Assembly: GCA_023394965.1 (NCBI GenBank)
Contig: JAEWZX010000007.1
Location: 218,087-282,086 of the forward strand
Direction of reading: 5' to 3'
Origin: Pseudomonadota bacterium
Lineage (GTDB): Bacteria; Pseudomonadota; Alphaproteobacteria; Sphingomonadales; Sphingomonadaceae
DNA length: 64,000 nt
Below are positions 50,730-60,454 of the stretch, piece by piece. The notes under the pieces are model-generated. The model saw nothing but the letters and a program-made list of their open reading frames with translations, was not told the DNA's origin and searched no databases. A program made the translations under genes and the position numbers. Position 1 is the stretch's first letter. Each line of letters opens with the position of its first letter.

Positions 50730-52079
50730 GTGAGTATTTCCCGCATCCTTATCGCCAATCGCGGCGAAATCGCGCTGCGCATTCACCGCGCGGCGCATGA
50801 AATGGGTATCGAAACCGTCGCGGTGCATTCCACCGCCGATGCCGATGCCATGCATGTCCGGCTGGCAGACCATGCCGTCTGCATCGGCCCGCCGCCTGCG
50901 ACCGACAGCTATCTCAATATCGCGAATATCATTTCCGCAGCCGAAGTCAGCCACGCCGATGCGATCCATCCGGGCTATGGCTTCCTGAGCGAAAACGCCA
51001 AGTTCGCCGAAATCGTCGAAGCGCACGACATCGCCTGGATCGGCCCCAAGCCCGAACATATCCGCACGATGGGCGACAAGGTCGAAGCGAAAAAGACGGC
51101 CGGTGCCCTGGGCCTGCCACTGGTGCCCGGTTCCGACGGTGCCGTCGAAACGGTCGACGAAGCGCGCGAGATCGCGGCTGAAATCGGCTATCCGGTGATC
51201 ATCAAGGCCGCCAGTGGCGGTGGTGGCCGCGGGATGAAGGTCTGCGAAAGCGAAGACCAGCTCGAAACCCTGATGAAACAAGCCGGCAGCGAGGCGAAGG
51301 CCGCGTTCGGCGATGCCACTGTCTATATCGAGAAATATCTCGGCGATCCGCGCCACATCGAATTCCAGGTCTTCGGTGACGGGAATGGTAAGGCAATCCA
51401 TCTGGGCGAACGTGACTGTTCGCTCCAGCGCCGCCATCAGAAGGTGCTCGAAGAAGCACCCTCGCCTGTACTGTCCACCGAAGAACGCGACCGCATGGGT
51501 GAAATCTGTGCCCAGGCAATGCGCGACATGGCCTATCGCGGTGCCGGCACGATCGAATTCCTGTGGGAAAACGGCGAGTTCTATTTCATCGAAATGAACA
51601 CCCGTCTGCAGGTCGAACACCCGGTGACCGAAGCCATCACCGGCGTCGATCTGGTGCGCGAGCAGATCCGTATCGCCGCTGGCAAGCCGCTGTCGGTCAC
51701 GCAGGAAGAAATCGAGTTCAAGGGCCATGCGATCGAATGCCGCATCAATGCGGAAGATCCCTTCACCTTTGCGCCTTCACCCGGTGAAGTGACCTATTAC
51801 CACGCTGCCGGCGGTATGCATGTGCGCGTCGATAGTGGGCTGTACCAAGGCTATCGCATCCCGCCTTATTACGACAGCATGATTGCCAAGCTGATCGTTT
51901 ACGGCCGCACCCGCGAAGGGTGCATGATGCGCCTGAAGCGCGCGCTGGACGAAATGGTGGTCGAAGGTGTGAAAACTTCCATCCCGCTGCACCAGGAACT
52001 GTTGCAGCAGGACGATGTGAAGACTGGCCAGTATTCGATCAAATGGCTCGAGGAATGGCTCAGGACACGCGAGGCTTGA
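50730..52079 (+). CDS. accC: acetyl-CoA carboxylase biotin carboxylase subunit
   Basis: A 449-residue ATP-grasp enzyme that carboxylates biotin on AccB. It begins ISRILIANRGEIALRI, has the glycine-rich ATP lid KAASGGGGRGMKV, ERDCSLQRRHQKV, and the catalytic FIEMNTRLQVEHPVTE. GTG 50730 is chosen, with GAGG 6 bases upstream; an in-frame TTG at 50724 is the alternative. Co-transcribed with accB. Confidence 0.97.
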   Translation: MSISRILIANRGEIALRIHRAAHEMGIETVAVHSTADADAMHVRLADHAVCIGPPPATDSYLNIANIISAAEVSHADAIHPGYGFLSENAKFAEIVEAHDIAWIGPKPEHIRTMGDKVEAKKTAGALGLPLVPGSDGAVETVDEAREIAAEIGYPVIIKAASGGGGRGMKVCESEDQLETLMKQAGSEAKAAFGDATVYIEKYLGDPRHIEFQVFGDGNGKAIHLGERDCSLQRRHQKVLEEAPSPVLSTEERDRMGEICAQAMRDMAYRGAGTIEFLWENGEFYFIEMNTRLQVEHPVTEAITGVDLVREQIRIAAGKPLSVTQEEIEFKGHAIECRINAEDPFTFAPSPGEVTYYHAAGGMHVRVDSGLYQGYRIPPYYDSMIAKLIVYGRTREGCMMRLKRALDEMVVEGVKTSIPLHQELLQQDDVKTGQYSIKWLEEWLRTREA

Positions 52080-52215
52080 CCACGTATCACGGCGATGGCT
52101 GTGGGTGTTTTCTAACCCGCACATCGGCCGTGATGTCGGCTTTTCCGGGGCTAAGTTCCGGCATTACCCTGCCGGCAAGGCGGTCGCCCCGGCTTGCAGG
52201 AAACGGCGTGCATCA

Positions 52216-53283
52216 ATGTCGCTGACGAAACGGTTCGGCCTCTCCGTGCCGCTCGTCCAGGCCCCGATGGCTGGTGTATCCACGCCATCGCTTGCCGCGG
52301 CTGTGTGCGAAGCCGGGGGGCTCGGTTCGATTGGCGTCGGCGCAACCGATGCGACGGGCGCTCGGGTCATGATCGAAAAGCTTCGCGCCGATACGTCGCG
52401 GCCCTTCAATGTAAATCTGTTCGTTCACGCCGCAGCGAAGGCCGATGCCGCGCGTGGAGCCTTGTGGCTTGAGCGACTTGCCCCCGTTTTCGCCGAATTC
52501 GACGCTGTCGTGCCGGACAGACTGCGCACGATCTATCGCAGCTTCGCAGACGATCCGGACATGCTGGCCATGCTGCTGGATGTTGCGCCGCCCATCGTCA
52601 GCTTTCATTTCGGAATTCCTCCTGCAGCGACGCTGGCGGCGCTGCGAGAGAGGGGGATTTATCTGATCGCCAGCGCCACCAGCGTGGCAGAAGCGCGCAC
52701 TATCGAAGCCGCCGGAATCGACGCGATCGTGGCGCAGGGGATAGAGGCCGGCGGCCACCGCGGCATATTCGATCCCGAAGGCGTTGACGATGCGCTGGGC
52801 GTGGTTGCGCTGACCCAGCAGATCCTGCGCGAAACCCGTCTTCCGGTTATTGCCGCCGGCGGCATCATGGACGGTGCCGGAATAGCGGCAATGCTCGATC
52901 TCGGGGCAGATGCGGCGCAACTGGGCACGGCGTTTATCGGCTGCCCGGAATCGAGCGCCGACGATGGCTATCGTGCCGCGCTCGCCAGTCCCGCCGCCTA
53001 TCACACCACATTGACCCGGCTGGTTTCCGGGCGCCCCGCACGCGCCCTGGCCAATCGTTTCACGGCGTTGGCAGACCGTCTTGGGGACTGCACACCGCCC
53101 GATTATCCAATCGCCTACGATGCCGGCAAAGCTCTCAACGCGGCGGCTCGGGATAAGGGGGAATTCGGGTTTGGGGCACAATGGGCGGGCCAGGGCGCAC
53201 CGCTTGCCCGTGCGATGCCGGCAGCCGATCTGGTCAGGAAGCTGGCGGAAGAATTGTCCCAGAGCCGGGCTAGTCGAAGCTGA
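52216..53283 (+). CDS. nitronate monooxygenase
   Basis: A 355-residue FMN-dependent TIM-barrel enzyme that oxidises alkyl nitronates. It shows the family pattern VPLVQAPMAGVSTPSLAAAV near the start, GGLGSIGVG, the FMN-phosphate segments AQGIEAGGHRG and IAAGGIMDGAGIAAML, and GAQLGTAF-like FMN contact (DAAQLGTAFIGC). ATG 52216 gives the normal N-terminus. Its end overlaps the convergent GFA gene by 14 bases. The 52080-52215 gap after accC holds no gene. Confidence 0.92.
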   Translation: MSLTKRFGLSVPLVQAPMAGVSTPSLAAAVCEAGGLGSIGVGATDATGARVMIEKLRADTSRPFNVNLFVHAAAKADAARGALWLERLAPVFAEFDAVVPDRLRTIYRSFADDPDMLAMLLDVAPPIVSFHFGIPPAATLAALRERGIYLIASATSVAEARTIEAAGIDAIVAQGIEAGGHRGIFDPEGVDDALGVVALTQQILRETRLPVIAAGGIMDGAGIAAMLDLGADAAQLGTAFIGCPESSADDGYRAALASPAAYHTTLTRLVSGRPARALANRFTALADRLGDCTPPDYPIAYDAGKALNAAARDKGEFGFGAQWAGQGAPLARAMPAADLVRKLAEELSQSRASRS

Positions 53284-53704
53284 ACCCAGCCGCTTTCGCT
53301 TCCGCGATCACCTCTTCCCCGGTCTGACGCGGATGGTCACCGTGGATACGGCACCAATCGGCGCGTTCGTCGACGAAAATCTCTTTCTCGATCGTATGTC
53401 TTGCGGCCGCATCGAACAATCCGGCGGAAAAGCTGCGATTACCGGTTGGCAGGAAACGGAACCAGAGATTGCTGCCGCATTTCGAACAGAACGCCCGTTC
53501 TGCCCAGTCGCTGGACCGATATTCGGTAATCGAACTTTCGCCCGATACCTGCGGATTGTCTCCGCTTTGCGCGCAGTAGAACGCGCTACCCCACCGGCGG
53601 CACATGTCGCACTGACAGATTTCGACATGCTGCGCCGGACTGTCGAGCGTGATCGACACTGCACCGCACAGGCAATGGCCTTCGATCCGCTCCTCCCCGC
53701 TCAT
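53270..53704 (-). CDS. GFA family (glutathione-dependent formaldehyde-activating-like) zinc protein
   Basis: A 144-residue zinc-binding protein of the CENP-V/GFA fold. The cysteine ligands are present: GHCLCGAV, ICQCDMCRRW, and FCSKCGSNLW. Most family members do not have proven formaldehyde activity. It overlaps the Lrp gene start region by 4 bases on the same strand, so the two are co-transcribed. Confidence 0.92.
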   Translation of the reverse strand: MSGEERIEGHCLCGAVSITLDSPAQHVEICQCDMCRRWGSAFYCAQSGDNPQVSGESSITEYRSSDWAERAFCSKCGSNLWFRFLPTGNRSFSAGLFDAAARHTIEKEIFVDERADWCRIHGDHPRQTGEEVIAEAKAAGFSFD

Positions 53705-54162
53705 AAGGGAACGCCGGGCTCGTGCTTGCTGGTGCGGATCGTGAGTGAGGTTTTCACGCTTTCCACATTTGGCGCAGGTGTCAGCTTGCTGGTCAGAAAC
53801 TCCTGGAAGCTCTGCAGGTCGCGGCTGACGATCTTGATGATAAAATCGATTTCGCCGTTGAGCATATGCACTTCGCGCACTTCGGGCAGATCGCGCATGG
53901 CCATCTCGAATTCCCGCAGAGAATCCTCCGCTTGGCTCTTAAGGCTGACCATCGCGAAAACGGTAATCGAAAAGCCCAGCTTCGACGGATCCAGTTCTGC
54001 GTGATAGCCCCTGATAACCCCGTCTTCTTCCAGCGCGCGGACGCGGCGCAGGCAGGGCGGTGCGGTCAGGCCGACACGATGGGCGAGTTCCACATTGGTG
54101 ATTCTCCCTTCGTCCTGCAGTTCCGCCAGCAGTCGACGGTCGATTTCATCGAGATTGGGCAT
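53701..54162 (-). CDS. Lrp/AsnC family transcriptional regulator
   Basis: A 153-residue amino-acid-responsive regulator. The N-terminal helix-turn-helix reads LDEIDRRLLAELQDEGRITNVELAHRVGLTAPPCLRRVRALE; the C-terminal RAM domain has FAMVSLKSQAEDSLREFE and VREVHMLNGEIDFIIKIVSRDL. It leads the two-gene unit with GFA. The 229-base upstream gap, shared with the divergent kinase gene, should contain its operator. Confidence 0.95.
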   Translation of the reverse strand: MPNLDEIDRRLLAELQDEGRITNVELAHRVGLTAPPCLRRVRALEEDGVIRGYHAELDPSKLGFSITVFAMVSLKSQAEDSLREFEMAMRDLPEVREVHMLNGEIDFIIKIVSRDLQSFQEFLTSKLTPAPNVESVKTSLTIRTSKHEPGVPL

Positions 54163-54391
54163 ACAAAAATGTTCCTGCTATCTTGAGGCCACTGGTGCGG
54201 CATCGCGATACTTCCACGAAATGTTGAAAACGCGACCCAGCCCTCTTGGCTAACATTATTATCTTTGCCAGCAATTGTCTCGCTTTGCAACGCGCGGGCA
54301 ACTTTCCGTTCAGCGTAAGTTTTACACTGTTAGAAACCGCAATGTGCGACGGTTTACGTCTCGCAAACGATTGCGTGTCACCGGGGTACCG

Positions 54392-56296
54392 ATGCATTTT
54401 GACGACCGCCTTGCTACTGTGCTGCGCCACCGCGCCGGCAGTGCGCGTGCGGCAAAGACACAGTTCCGCCAATTGCTGGATCTGCTGGGCGAACGGCCAC
54501 AGGCAGGTGACCCGGCGCTTAAGGCCGCCGCCTATTTGCGCCTGATCGCGCTGGCCGAAATGATCCCTACACCGGAACGGGCTGCCATCGTGGGAGAAAA
54601 CGGCTGGCGCTTCCGCAATCCCGAACTGGTGCGCTGGTTCGGTGAAGCGCACCCGTCGATCGCGGCAGCGGCGCTTTATCGTGCGCATCTGACGGGCGAT
54701 GAATGGGCCGCACTGATTCCCCGGCTGCCGATCCGGGCGCGCGGCTTTCTGCGGCATCGCAAGGATCTGCCGGAAGCGGCGCTGCGCGTGCTCGACCAGC
54801 TTGGCGTGTCCGATCGCGCCTTGCCGCAACCGACATCTCTTGCCCGATCCCAACCGGTCGAAACTGCGCCCGCCGATCCGGTCGATCTTGGCGAGGTCGA
54901 ACCGTTTGTGCTTCGTCGGCTGGACAGCGGCCCTGCCCCGGCGGCTAGGCCGGACGATATCGAACAGCCGGTCGAGCTAGAGGCACCGCGCTCCGAACCG
55001 GTAGAGCTAGGCCCAGAGGCTGCGCCACCGCCGCCCACCCCGAAGCGCGTCACCAAAGAGCCGGTTGACCCAGAGACCCCCGTTCCGAAACCGGTCACCC
55101 CAGGCATTCCGCCCCAGGCCACCACCGAACCGCCCGACAGGTCGGATGGCATCCGCGCGCTGGTGGAGCGTATCGAAAGCTTCCGCAAATCACGCAGCCC
55201 ACAGCCGCACGATGGCGATGCGCCGACCCTGCCGCTGGCGGAATTGCAGGAAGTGCCGCCGCGTAAACAGCTCGATGCGTTTGGTTTTGGCACCAATTCG
55301 GAAGGCCGGATCGACTGGGCCGAACCGGACGTCGCGCCCATGGTGGTCGGGATCGATCTGTCCCGGCGCGGCGATGGGCCGCGTTCGACAGACGATTTCG
55401 CCGCCGCCTTCACCAATCGCCAGCCGATGCACGAACTCGCCATCGCCTTGCGCGGGGCGGATGCCATCGAAGGCGATTGGATCGTGGATGCCGCGCCCCG
55501 CTTCACCCGCACGGAAGGCCGGTTCTATGGCTATGTCGGCCGGTTCCGCCGTGCGGTCGTGCCGGCGGACGAGAAGGCTCAGCGCAGCGCGGATCGCCTG
55601 CGCCAGCTGCTTCACGAACTGCGCACGCCGGTCAATGCAATGCAGGGCTATGCTGAAGTGATCCAACAGCAGGTCTTCGGCCCGACCCCGCACGAATATC
55701 GTGCCCTTGCCGCCTCCATCGCCGGAGACAGCGCCCGCATCCTTGCCGGTTTCGACGAGCTCGACCGCCTGGCCCGCCTGGAAACAGGGGCCCTGGATCT
55801 GGAAGCAGGAGAAAGCGATTTCGCCGCCATAGTGCGCGCCCAGCTCGGCCAGCTGCAGACGGTGCTTGGCCCGCGTGTGGCGCGCTTCGATGCCCGTCTG
55901 ACGGATCGCCCCGCCCCCCTCGCCCTTGCCGCGAACGAGGCGGAAATGCTCGGCTGGCGGGTGCTCGCCACACTGGCTGGCGCGACCGGGGCAGGTGAAA
56001 CCATTTCCCTTTCCCTGTCGCTGGATTCCGATCAGACCGCCCTGCACGTGCAATTGCCGTCCAAGCTGATCAAGGCCGATAATATTTTCGCCTCCGAACT
56101 CAGGGCAGGCAATGGCACGCTGAGTTCCGGAATTTTCGGCGCAGGCTTTTCCCTGCGCCTTGCCCGCGCGGAAGCGCGTGCAGCCGGTGGTGAACTGGCA
56201 CGTGAAGGCGATGAACTTGTGCTCAGCCTACCGCTCTTGACCGCTGACGAAGCTCTGCCTAGCCCTGTCGATGCGCCTGATCGCGCGGCCGGCTAG
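54392..56296 (+). CDS. histidine kinase-like protein with degenerate ATPase domain
   Basis: A 634-residue soluble protein. An N-terminal helical region (residues 1-150) is followed by a long proline/glutamate-rich linker (about 160-270), a PAS-like region, a HisKA dimerisation helix with an intact phospho-acceptor (LLHELRTPVNAMQGYAEVI), and a C-terminal region where the HATPase N box lacks the Asn (EMLGWRVLATLAGATG) and no DxG box is seen, though a G2-like GAGFSLRLARAEARAAGGEL remains. It has no membrane segments. ATG 54392 is preferred over the upstream frame. No response regulator is adjacent. Confidence 0.85.
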   Translation: MHFDDRLATVLRHRAGSARAAKTQFRQLLDLLGERPQAGDPALKAAAYLRLIALAEMIPTPERAAIVGENGWRFRNPELVRWFGEAHPSIAAAALYRAHLTGDEWAALIPRLPIRARGFLRHRKDLPEAALRVLDQLGVSDRALPQPTSLARSQPVETAPADPVDLGEVEPFVLRRLDSGPAPAARPDDIEQPVELEAPRSEPVELGPEAAPPPPTPKRVTKEPVDPETPVPKPVTPGIPPQATTEPPDRSDGIRALVERIESFRKSRSPQPHDGDAPTLPLAELQEVPPRKQLDAFGFGTNSEGRIDWAEPDVAPMVVGIDLSRRGDGPRSTDDFAAAFTNRQPMHELAIALRGADAIEGDWIVDAAPRFTRTEGRFYGYVGRFRRAVVPADEKAQRSADRLRQLLHELRTPVNAMQGYAEVIQQQVFGPTPHEYRALAASIAGDSARILAGFDELDRLARLETGALDLEAGESDFAAIVRAQLGQLQTVLGPRVARFDARLTDRPAPLALAANEAEMLGWRVLATLAGATGAGETISLSLSLDSDQTALHVQLPSKLIKADNIFASELRAGNGTLSSGIFGAGFSLRLARAEARAAGGELAREGDELVLSLPLLTADEALPSPVDAPDRAAG

Positions 56297-56349
56297 GACA
56301 TCTACGCATCACCCACGCAAACCTTCTCACACCGCCAGATGCTTCGCGC

Positions 56350-57309
56350 ATGGCGCGCTTTGCCGATGGGTTCGGACAGCGCTCGCTGCTGACGATCGAC
56401 ACGGAAGAGGAATTCGACTGGGACGCGCCCTTCCGCGCCGATGGCTATGGCCTCGACCATATCCGTGCGCTCTCGGGATTTCAGGAATTCTGCGAAGACA
56501 TCGGCGTGTCGCCCGTCTATCTCGTCGACTGGCCGGTGGCCAGCGATCCGCTGGCCCGGGACATCATCGGCGATGCGGTACGCGGTGGCCGCGCGGAAGT
56601 GGGCGTGCAGCTGCACCCGTGGGTGAATCCGCCGCACAGCGAACAGGTAACCCGGCGCAACAGTTTTGCCGGTAATCTTCCCGCCGATTTGGAAGCGGAG
56701 AAATTTCGCCGCCTGCGCGATCTGGTGGAGGAAGGCTTCGGCACGGCCCCGCGCATCTATCGTGCCGGCAGATACGGCCTCGGCCCGCAAACCGCCCAAC
56801 TGCTGAGCGACGGCGGCATTGTGATCGACAGTTCGGTCCGTGCCCTGTTCGACTATCGCGACGAAGATGGCCCCGATTATAGCCGCCATCCGCTCGCCCC
56901 CTATTGGGCGGATGATCATAAGGCTCTGCTGGAACTGCCGCTAACCACGGCTTTCTGGGGCATGTTGCGGCGACAGGGTGCGCAGCTTTACCCGCTGGCC
57001 CTTCGCCATCCGATGCTGGGCAGCCTTTTGGCAAAAACCGGAATGCTGCAGCGAATCGGTCTGACACCCGAAGACATCACGCTGGAAGAGGCGTTGCGCG
57101 CGGTCGATATTGCGGTGGACGACGGGCTGCCGCTGCTTGTGCTGAGCTTCCACAGCCCTTCGCTCGCCCCTGGTCACACGCCTTATGTGCGCACTCAGGA
57201 CGACCTCGATCGGCTGTATGACTGGTTGCGCGGGGTCTATTCCTATCTGCGCATGCGCAACATCAAACCGACGACAGTTGAAGAAATCATCGCATCTGCT
57301 GTTCGCTAG
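56350..57309 (+). CDS. polysaccharide deacetylase-like (NodB-fold) protein
   Basis: A 319-residue carbohydrate esterase family 4-like protein. LLTIDTEEEFDWD supplies the metal-binding aspartates, QLHPWVNP the histidine of the HxxxH-type site, and YRAGRYGLGPQ a later conserved arginine block; VLSFHSPSLAPG is the terminal histidine motif. There is no signal peptide, so it should act in the cytoplasm, and this group (WalW-like) is often linked to polysaccharide export. Substrate unknown. Confidence 0.8.
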   Translation: MARFADGFGQRSLLTIDTEEEFDWDAPFRADGYGLDHIRALSGFQEFCEDIGVSPVYLVDWPVASDPLARDIIGDAVRGGRAEVGVQLHPWVNPPHSEQVTRRNSFAGNLPADLEAEKFRRLRDLVEEGFGTAPRIYRAGRYGLGPQTAQLLSDGGIVIDSSVRALFDYRDEDGPDYSRHPLAPYWADDHKALLELPLTTAFWGMLRRQGAQLYPLALRHPMLGSLLAKTGMLQRIGLTPEDITLEEALRAVDIAVDDGLPLLVLSFHSPSLAPGHTPYVRTQDDLDRLYDWLRGVYSYLRMRNIKPTTVEEIIASAVR

Positions 57310-57365
57310 TGCTTGCAACGCCCACGCACCACGGCTAGGCGCGCTTTTCCGCACGGCGTGGCTGG

Positions 57366-57442
57366 GGGCCTGTAGCTCAGTTGGTTAGAGCTGGCCGCTC
57401 ATAACGGCTAGGTCGCGGGTTCGAGTCCTGCCGGGCCCACCA
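57366..57442 (+). tRNA. tRNA with CAT anticodon, probably tRNA-Ile2
   Basis: A 77-base tRNA with acceptor GGGCCTG/CGGGCCC, discriminator A and encoded CCA, anticodon CAT at 57400-57402. The acceptor stem matches alphaproteobacterial tRNA-Ile(GAT) as I remember it, and the GGCTAGGTCGC stretch after the anticodon resembles E. coli tRNA-Ile2. So it is more likely the lysidine-modified Ile2 (AUA reader) than an elongator Met tRNA. Confidence 0.9.
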
Positions 57443-57469
57443 TGCCCGGCGCGGTGCGGGGAAATCGGT

Positions 57470-57546
57470 CGGGGAGTGGCGCAGCCTGGTAGCGCACTTG
57501 TTTTGGGTACAAGGGGTCGCTGGTTCGAATCCAGTCTCCCCGACCA
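57470..57546 (+). tRNA. tRNA-Pro(TGG)
   Basis: A 77-base tRNA with acceptor CGGGGAG/CTCCCCG, discriminator A and encoded CCA. Anticodon TGG at 57504-57506 in the loop TTTGGGT; T-loop TTCGAAT. It follows the CAT tRNA by 27 bases and is probably on the same transcript. Confidence 0.96.
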
Positions 57547-57598
57547 GAATTTCCAAATGGGCGAATAGCTCGCAAGCGAAGCACAGGAGGTGCGCCGT

Positions 57599-58951
57599 TT
57601 GAATAGCCCGACAGCCGCCCCCCCTCCCTCTGCCGCCCTCGACACTCGCCTGATCTGGGCGATTGCCCTGCCCGCCATGGTGACCAATGTCGCCACCGCG
57701 CTGATCGGCGTAGGCGATATGTGGATCGTCGGCCAGTTGGGCGATGCGCCCACGCAGGGAGCGGTCGATATCGGGGCCAAGCTGTTCGCGGCGCTATTTA
57801 CCGTGATGAACTTTCTCAAGACCGGCACCACCGGCCTGGTCGCGCAGGCGGGCACACGTTCCGGCGCGTATGCGCAGGCGGCGGTTCTGATCAAGGGGTT
57901 GGTCGTGGGCGTGGCCATAGCGGCGCTACTGCTACTGGCCAAGCCCGTGCTCATGCCCGCGCTGCTCGATGCGCTGGGGGCCGAAGCGAGTGTGCGCACC
58001 GCAGCCGTCGTCTATGCCGATATCAGATACTGGAGCGCGCCGGCAGTAATGGCAAATTTCGCGATGGTCGGCTTTCTCGTGGGTCGTCGGCGGATGCGCG
58101 AAGTGCTGGCGATCGAAGTATTCTACAATCTGCTCAATGTCGCACTCGGCCTGTGGCTGGCGCTTGGTCTGCACTGGGGCATAGCCGGAATCGGCTGGTC
58201 CAGCTTCATGGCCGAATTCGCCAAGCTGGCCATTGCCGCGCTGATCATCTGGCGCATTGCCGGCAGGGATATCCGCGAAGCGCTGCAATCGGGCACCAGC
58301 ATATCGCTGAGCGCGCTGAAGCCCTTCCTCGCGGTCAATCGCGATCTGTTCCTGCGCACGGTCGTGCTGATGATTGCCATCACCGCGCTGACCCGGCTGG
58401 GCGCGGAACGGGGGCCGGTCGTGCTGGCGGCGAACGGGATTATCTATCAGCTCTTCGTGCTGGCCGCGCTGCTGCTCGACGGATTCGAAAATGCTGCCCA
58501 GGTCATTAATGGCGAACGGGCGGGCGACGGTGATCGCGCCGGATTCACCGCCTATATCCGCGCGATACTGTGGCGCTGCCTCGGCGTGGCGATCGTGCTG
58601 GCGCTGATCTTCGCCGGGTTCGGCGGCATGATTACGGACAGTTTCGCCGCTACGCCTGCCGTTGCGGCAGAGGCCCGCGAGCTATGGCCGTGGCTGGTGG
58701 CGGTCCCGCTGGCGGGTTTTGCCGGTTTCGTGCTCGACGGCGTGTTCGTGGGGGCAAGCTGGACGCGCGCCCTGCTGCTGACGATGGTGGGCGCGGTTGC
58801 CGGCTATGGCGTGCTGCTATGGCTGACCTGGCCGCTCGGCAATGATGGGCTGTGGCTCAGCTTCATCGCCTTCCTGGTCCTGCGGGCCGGGTTGCAGCTG
58901 GTGGCGATGCGCGGGCTGATCGCCCGGCATTTCCCAGCCGCCCGGCCCTGA
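57599..58951 (+). CDS. MATE family efflux transporter
   Basis: A 450-residue inner-membrane exporter of drugs or metabolites driven by a cation gradient. About 12 hydrophobic segments in two related halves are present, including LIWAIALPAMVTNVATALIG and VDIGAKLFAALFTVMNFLKTGTTGLVAQ, typical of the DinF-like branch. The start is TTG 57599, with AGGAGG 8 bases upstream; GTG 57590 would overlap that site. It begins 52 bases after tRNA-Pro. Confidence 0.93.
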   Translation: MNSPTAAPPPSAALDTRLIWAIALPAMVTNVATALIGVGDMWIVGQLGDAPTQGAVDIGAKLFAALFTVMNFLKTGTTGLVAQAGTRSGAYAQAAVLIKGLVVGVAIAALLLLAKPVLMPALLDALGAEASVRTAAVVYADIRYWSAPAVMANFAMVGFLVGRRRMREVLAIEVFYNLLNVALGLWLALGLHWGIAGIGWSSFMAEFAKLAIAALIIWRIAGRDIREALQSGTSISLSALKPFLAVNRDLFLRTVVLMIAITALTRLGAERGPVVLAANGIIYQLFVLAALLLDGFENAAQVINGERAGDGDRAGFTAYIRAILWRCLGVAIVLALIFAGFGGMITDSFAATPAVAAEARELWPWLVAVPLAGFAGFVLDGVFVGASWTRALLLTMVGAVAGYGVLLWLTWPLGNDGLWLSFIAFLVLRAGLQLVAMRGLIARHFPAARP

Positions 58952-58958
58952 ACCGGAC

Positions 58959-60308
58959 TTATTCCCCGACCACGACCGGCTGGGCGTGATTGGCCAGCAC
59001 CCCGGCGACCGCAGTCCATACGGCGACATTCTGGCGCAGCTGTTCCGGGTCCACCTTGTCGAGCGTGTCGTCCGGCGTGTGGTGGAGGTCGAAATAGCGC
59101 GTGCCGTCCTGCTGCAGATCGATGATCGCTGCGCCCTGTTCGCGTATCACATTAATATCGGCCCCGCCGGTCGCGACTTCGCCGGACGGTGCCACGCCGA
59201 ACCGCGCCACGGCCTTTGCCAGCGCCTTGTACAGATCTGGATCGCTCTTGGTAAAATTGCTGTCGATCCGCCAGATCCGGTCCGCCCCGAAATCGCTTTC
59301 CAGCCCGACCATGAAGGGCTCGCTCGCATGGGCGGCGGCATAGGCCTTGCTGCCCCACAGGCCGGTTTCTTCCGCCCCGGCAAACAGCACGCGGATCGTG
59401 CGCAGCGGCTGTCCGGCTGCGGCGGTGTGTCTGGCGGCGGCGGCGATGATTCCGCAGCCCGCCCCGTCATCGACCGCACCCGTACCGAGATCCCAGCTAT
59501 CGAGATGGCAGGCCAGCAGCACTGGCGGCAGCGACGGATCGCGCCCGACGATTTCGCCAGTCACATTGCCGCTTTTCGTGGTGCCGAGATCGCGCGGCGT
59601 CAGCGTCAGGCGCATTTTCACCGGGCGGCCTTCGGCCCGCGCGAAGATGCGTTCCAGATTGTCGGCATCGGGGTTCGATAGCGCACCGGCAGGCGTCGCC
59701 TTCACTCCCTTGGGGAAGCTCGTTCCGCCGGTATGCGGCGTGCGGTGGTTTTCCGTCCCGATGGACCGGATGACCGTGGCCACGGCGCCCTTGCTGGCGG
59801 CCAGCCCTGCCCCGGTCCAGCGCGCGGGCCCCGCAAAACCATAACCGGACCCATCCTGCGTCGGGCGCATATCGTGGCTGATGAAGGCAATCTTGCCCTT
59901 CAGGCTGCCAGGTGCCGCAGCTTCGAGATCGGCATAGCTGGGGAAATAGACCACTTCGGCTTCGATCCCGTCCGGCCCGGTCGAAACACTCTTACCCAGC
60001 GCGGTGATCTGCATCGGCTGCGGGAACGGCGCGGTCACTTCGGCGCGTTCTTCGCCGCGTACCCAGGTGGGCATGTCGTACGGTTCTTCGACGACATTGG
60101 CGAAGCCGTTGGCCTTCAACCATGCCAGCGCCCAAGCCCGCCCGCGTGCTTCGGCTTCGGTCCCGGCCATGCGCGGGCCGACTTCGGTGGTGATCCCTTC
60201 GACGAAATCCCAGGCAATCGTATCGCCGGCCAGTGCCGCATCGGCAGTATCGGCGTGGGCGGGGACGGTCAGCGAAAGCGCGGCGAGCGCGAAGATCGGT
60301 TTGTGCAT
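58959..60308 (-). CDS. M28 family exported zinc aminopeptidase
   Basis: A 449-residue secreted peptidase with a signal peptide (MHKPIFALAALSLTVPAHA). A PA (protease-associated) domain precedes the catalytic domain, whose two-zinc site is visible: ACHLDSWDLGTGAVDDGAG (His, Asp), GAEETGLWGS (catalytic Glu-Glu), SDFGAD (Asp) and HHTPDDT (His). ATG 60308 supplies the signal peptide. It is convergent with the MATE gene, 7 bases apart. Confidence 0.93.
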   Translation of the reverse strand: MHKPIFALAALSLTVPAHADTADAALAGDTIAWDFVEGITTEVGPRMAGTEAEARGRAWALAWLKANGFANVVEEPYDMPTWVRGEERAEVTAPFPQPMQITALGKSVSTGPDGIEAEVVYFPSYADLEAAAPGSLKGKIAFISHDMRPTQDGSGYGFAGPARWTGAGLAASKGAVATVIRSIGTENHRTPHTGGTSFPKGVKATPAGALSNPDADNLERIFARAEGRPVKMRLTLTPRDLGTTKSGNVTGEIVGRDPSLPPVLLACHLDSWDLGTGAVDDGAGCGIIAAAARHTAAAGQPLRTIRVLFAGAEETGLWGSKAYAAAHASEPFMVGLESDFGADRIWRIDSNFTKSDPDLYKALAKAVARFGVAPSGEVATGGADINVIREQGAAIIDLQQDGTRYFDLHHTPDDTLDKVDPEQLRQNVAVWTAVAGVLANHAQPVVVGE

Positions 60309-60454
60309 GGCCGCACGTGCTATGGCCACCGGCGCGCGCTGTCCACCGCTTTGCGCGTTCCGCTTGCTCCTTTGCGCCTGCGGCCCTATCTGCGGCCCCA
60401 TATCCCGCGGGCCTTGCCCCGCCCCAATCCAGAACTCGCCAAAGGATACGCCAG

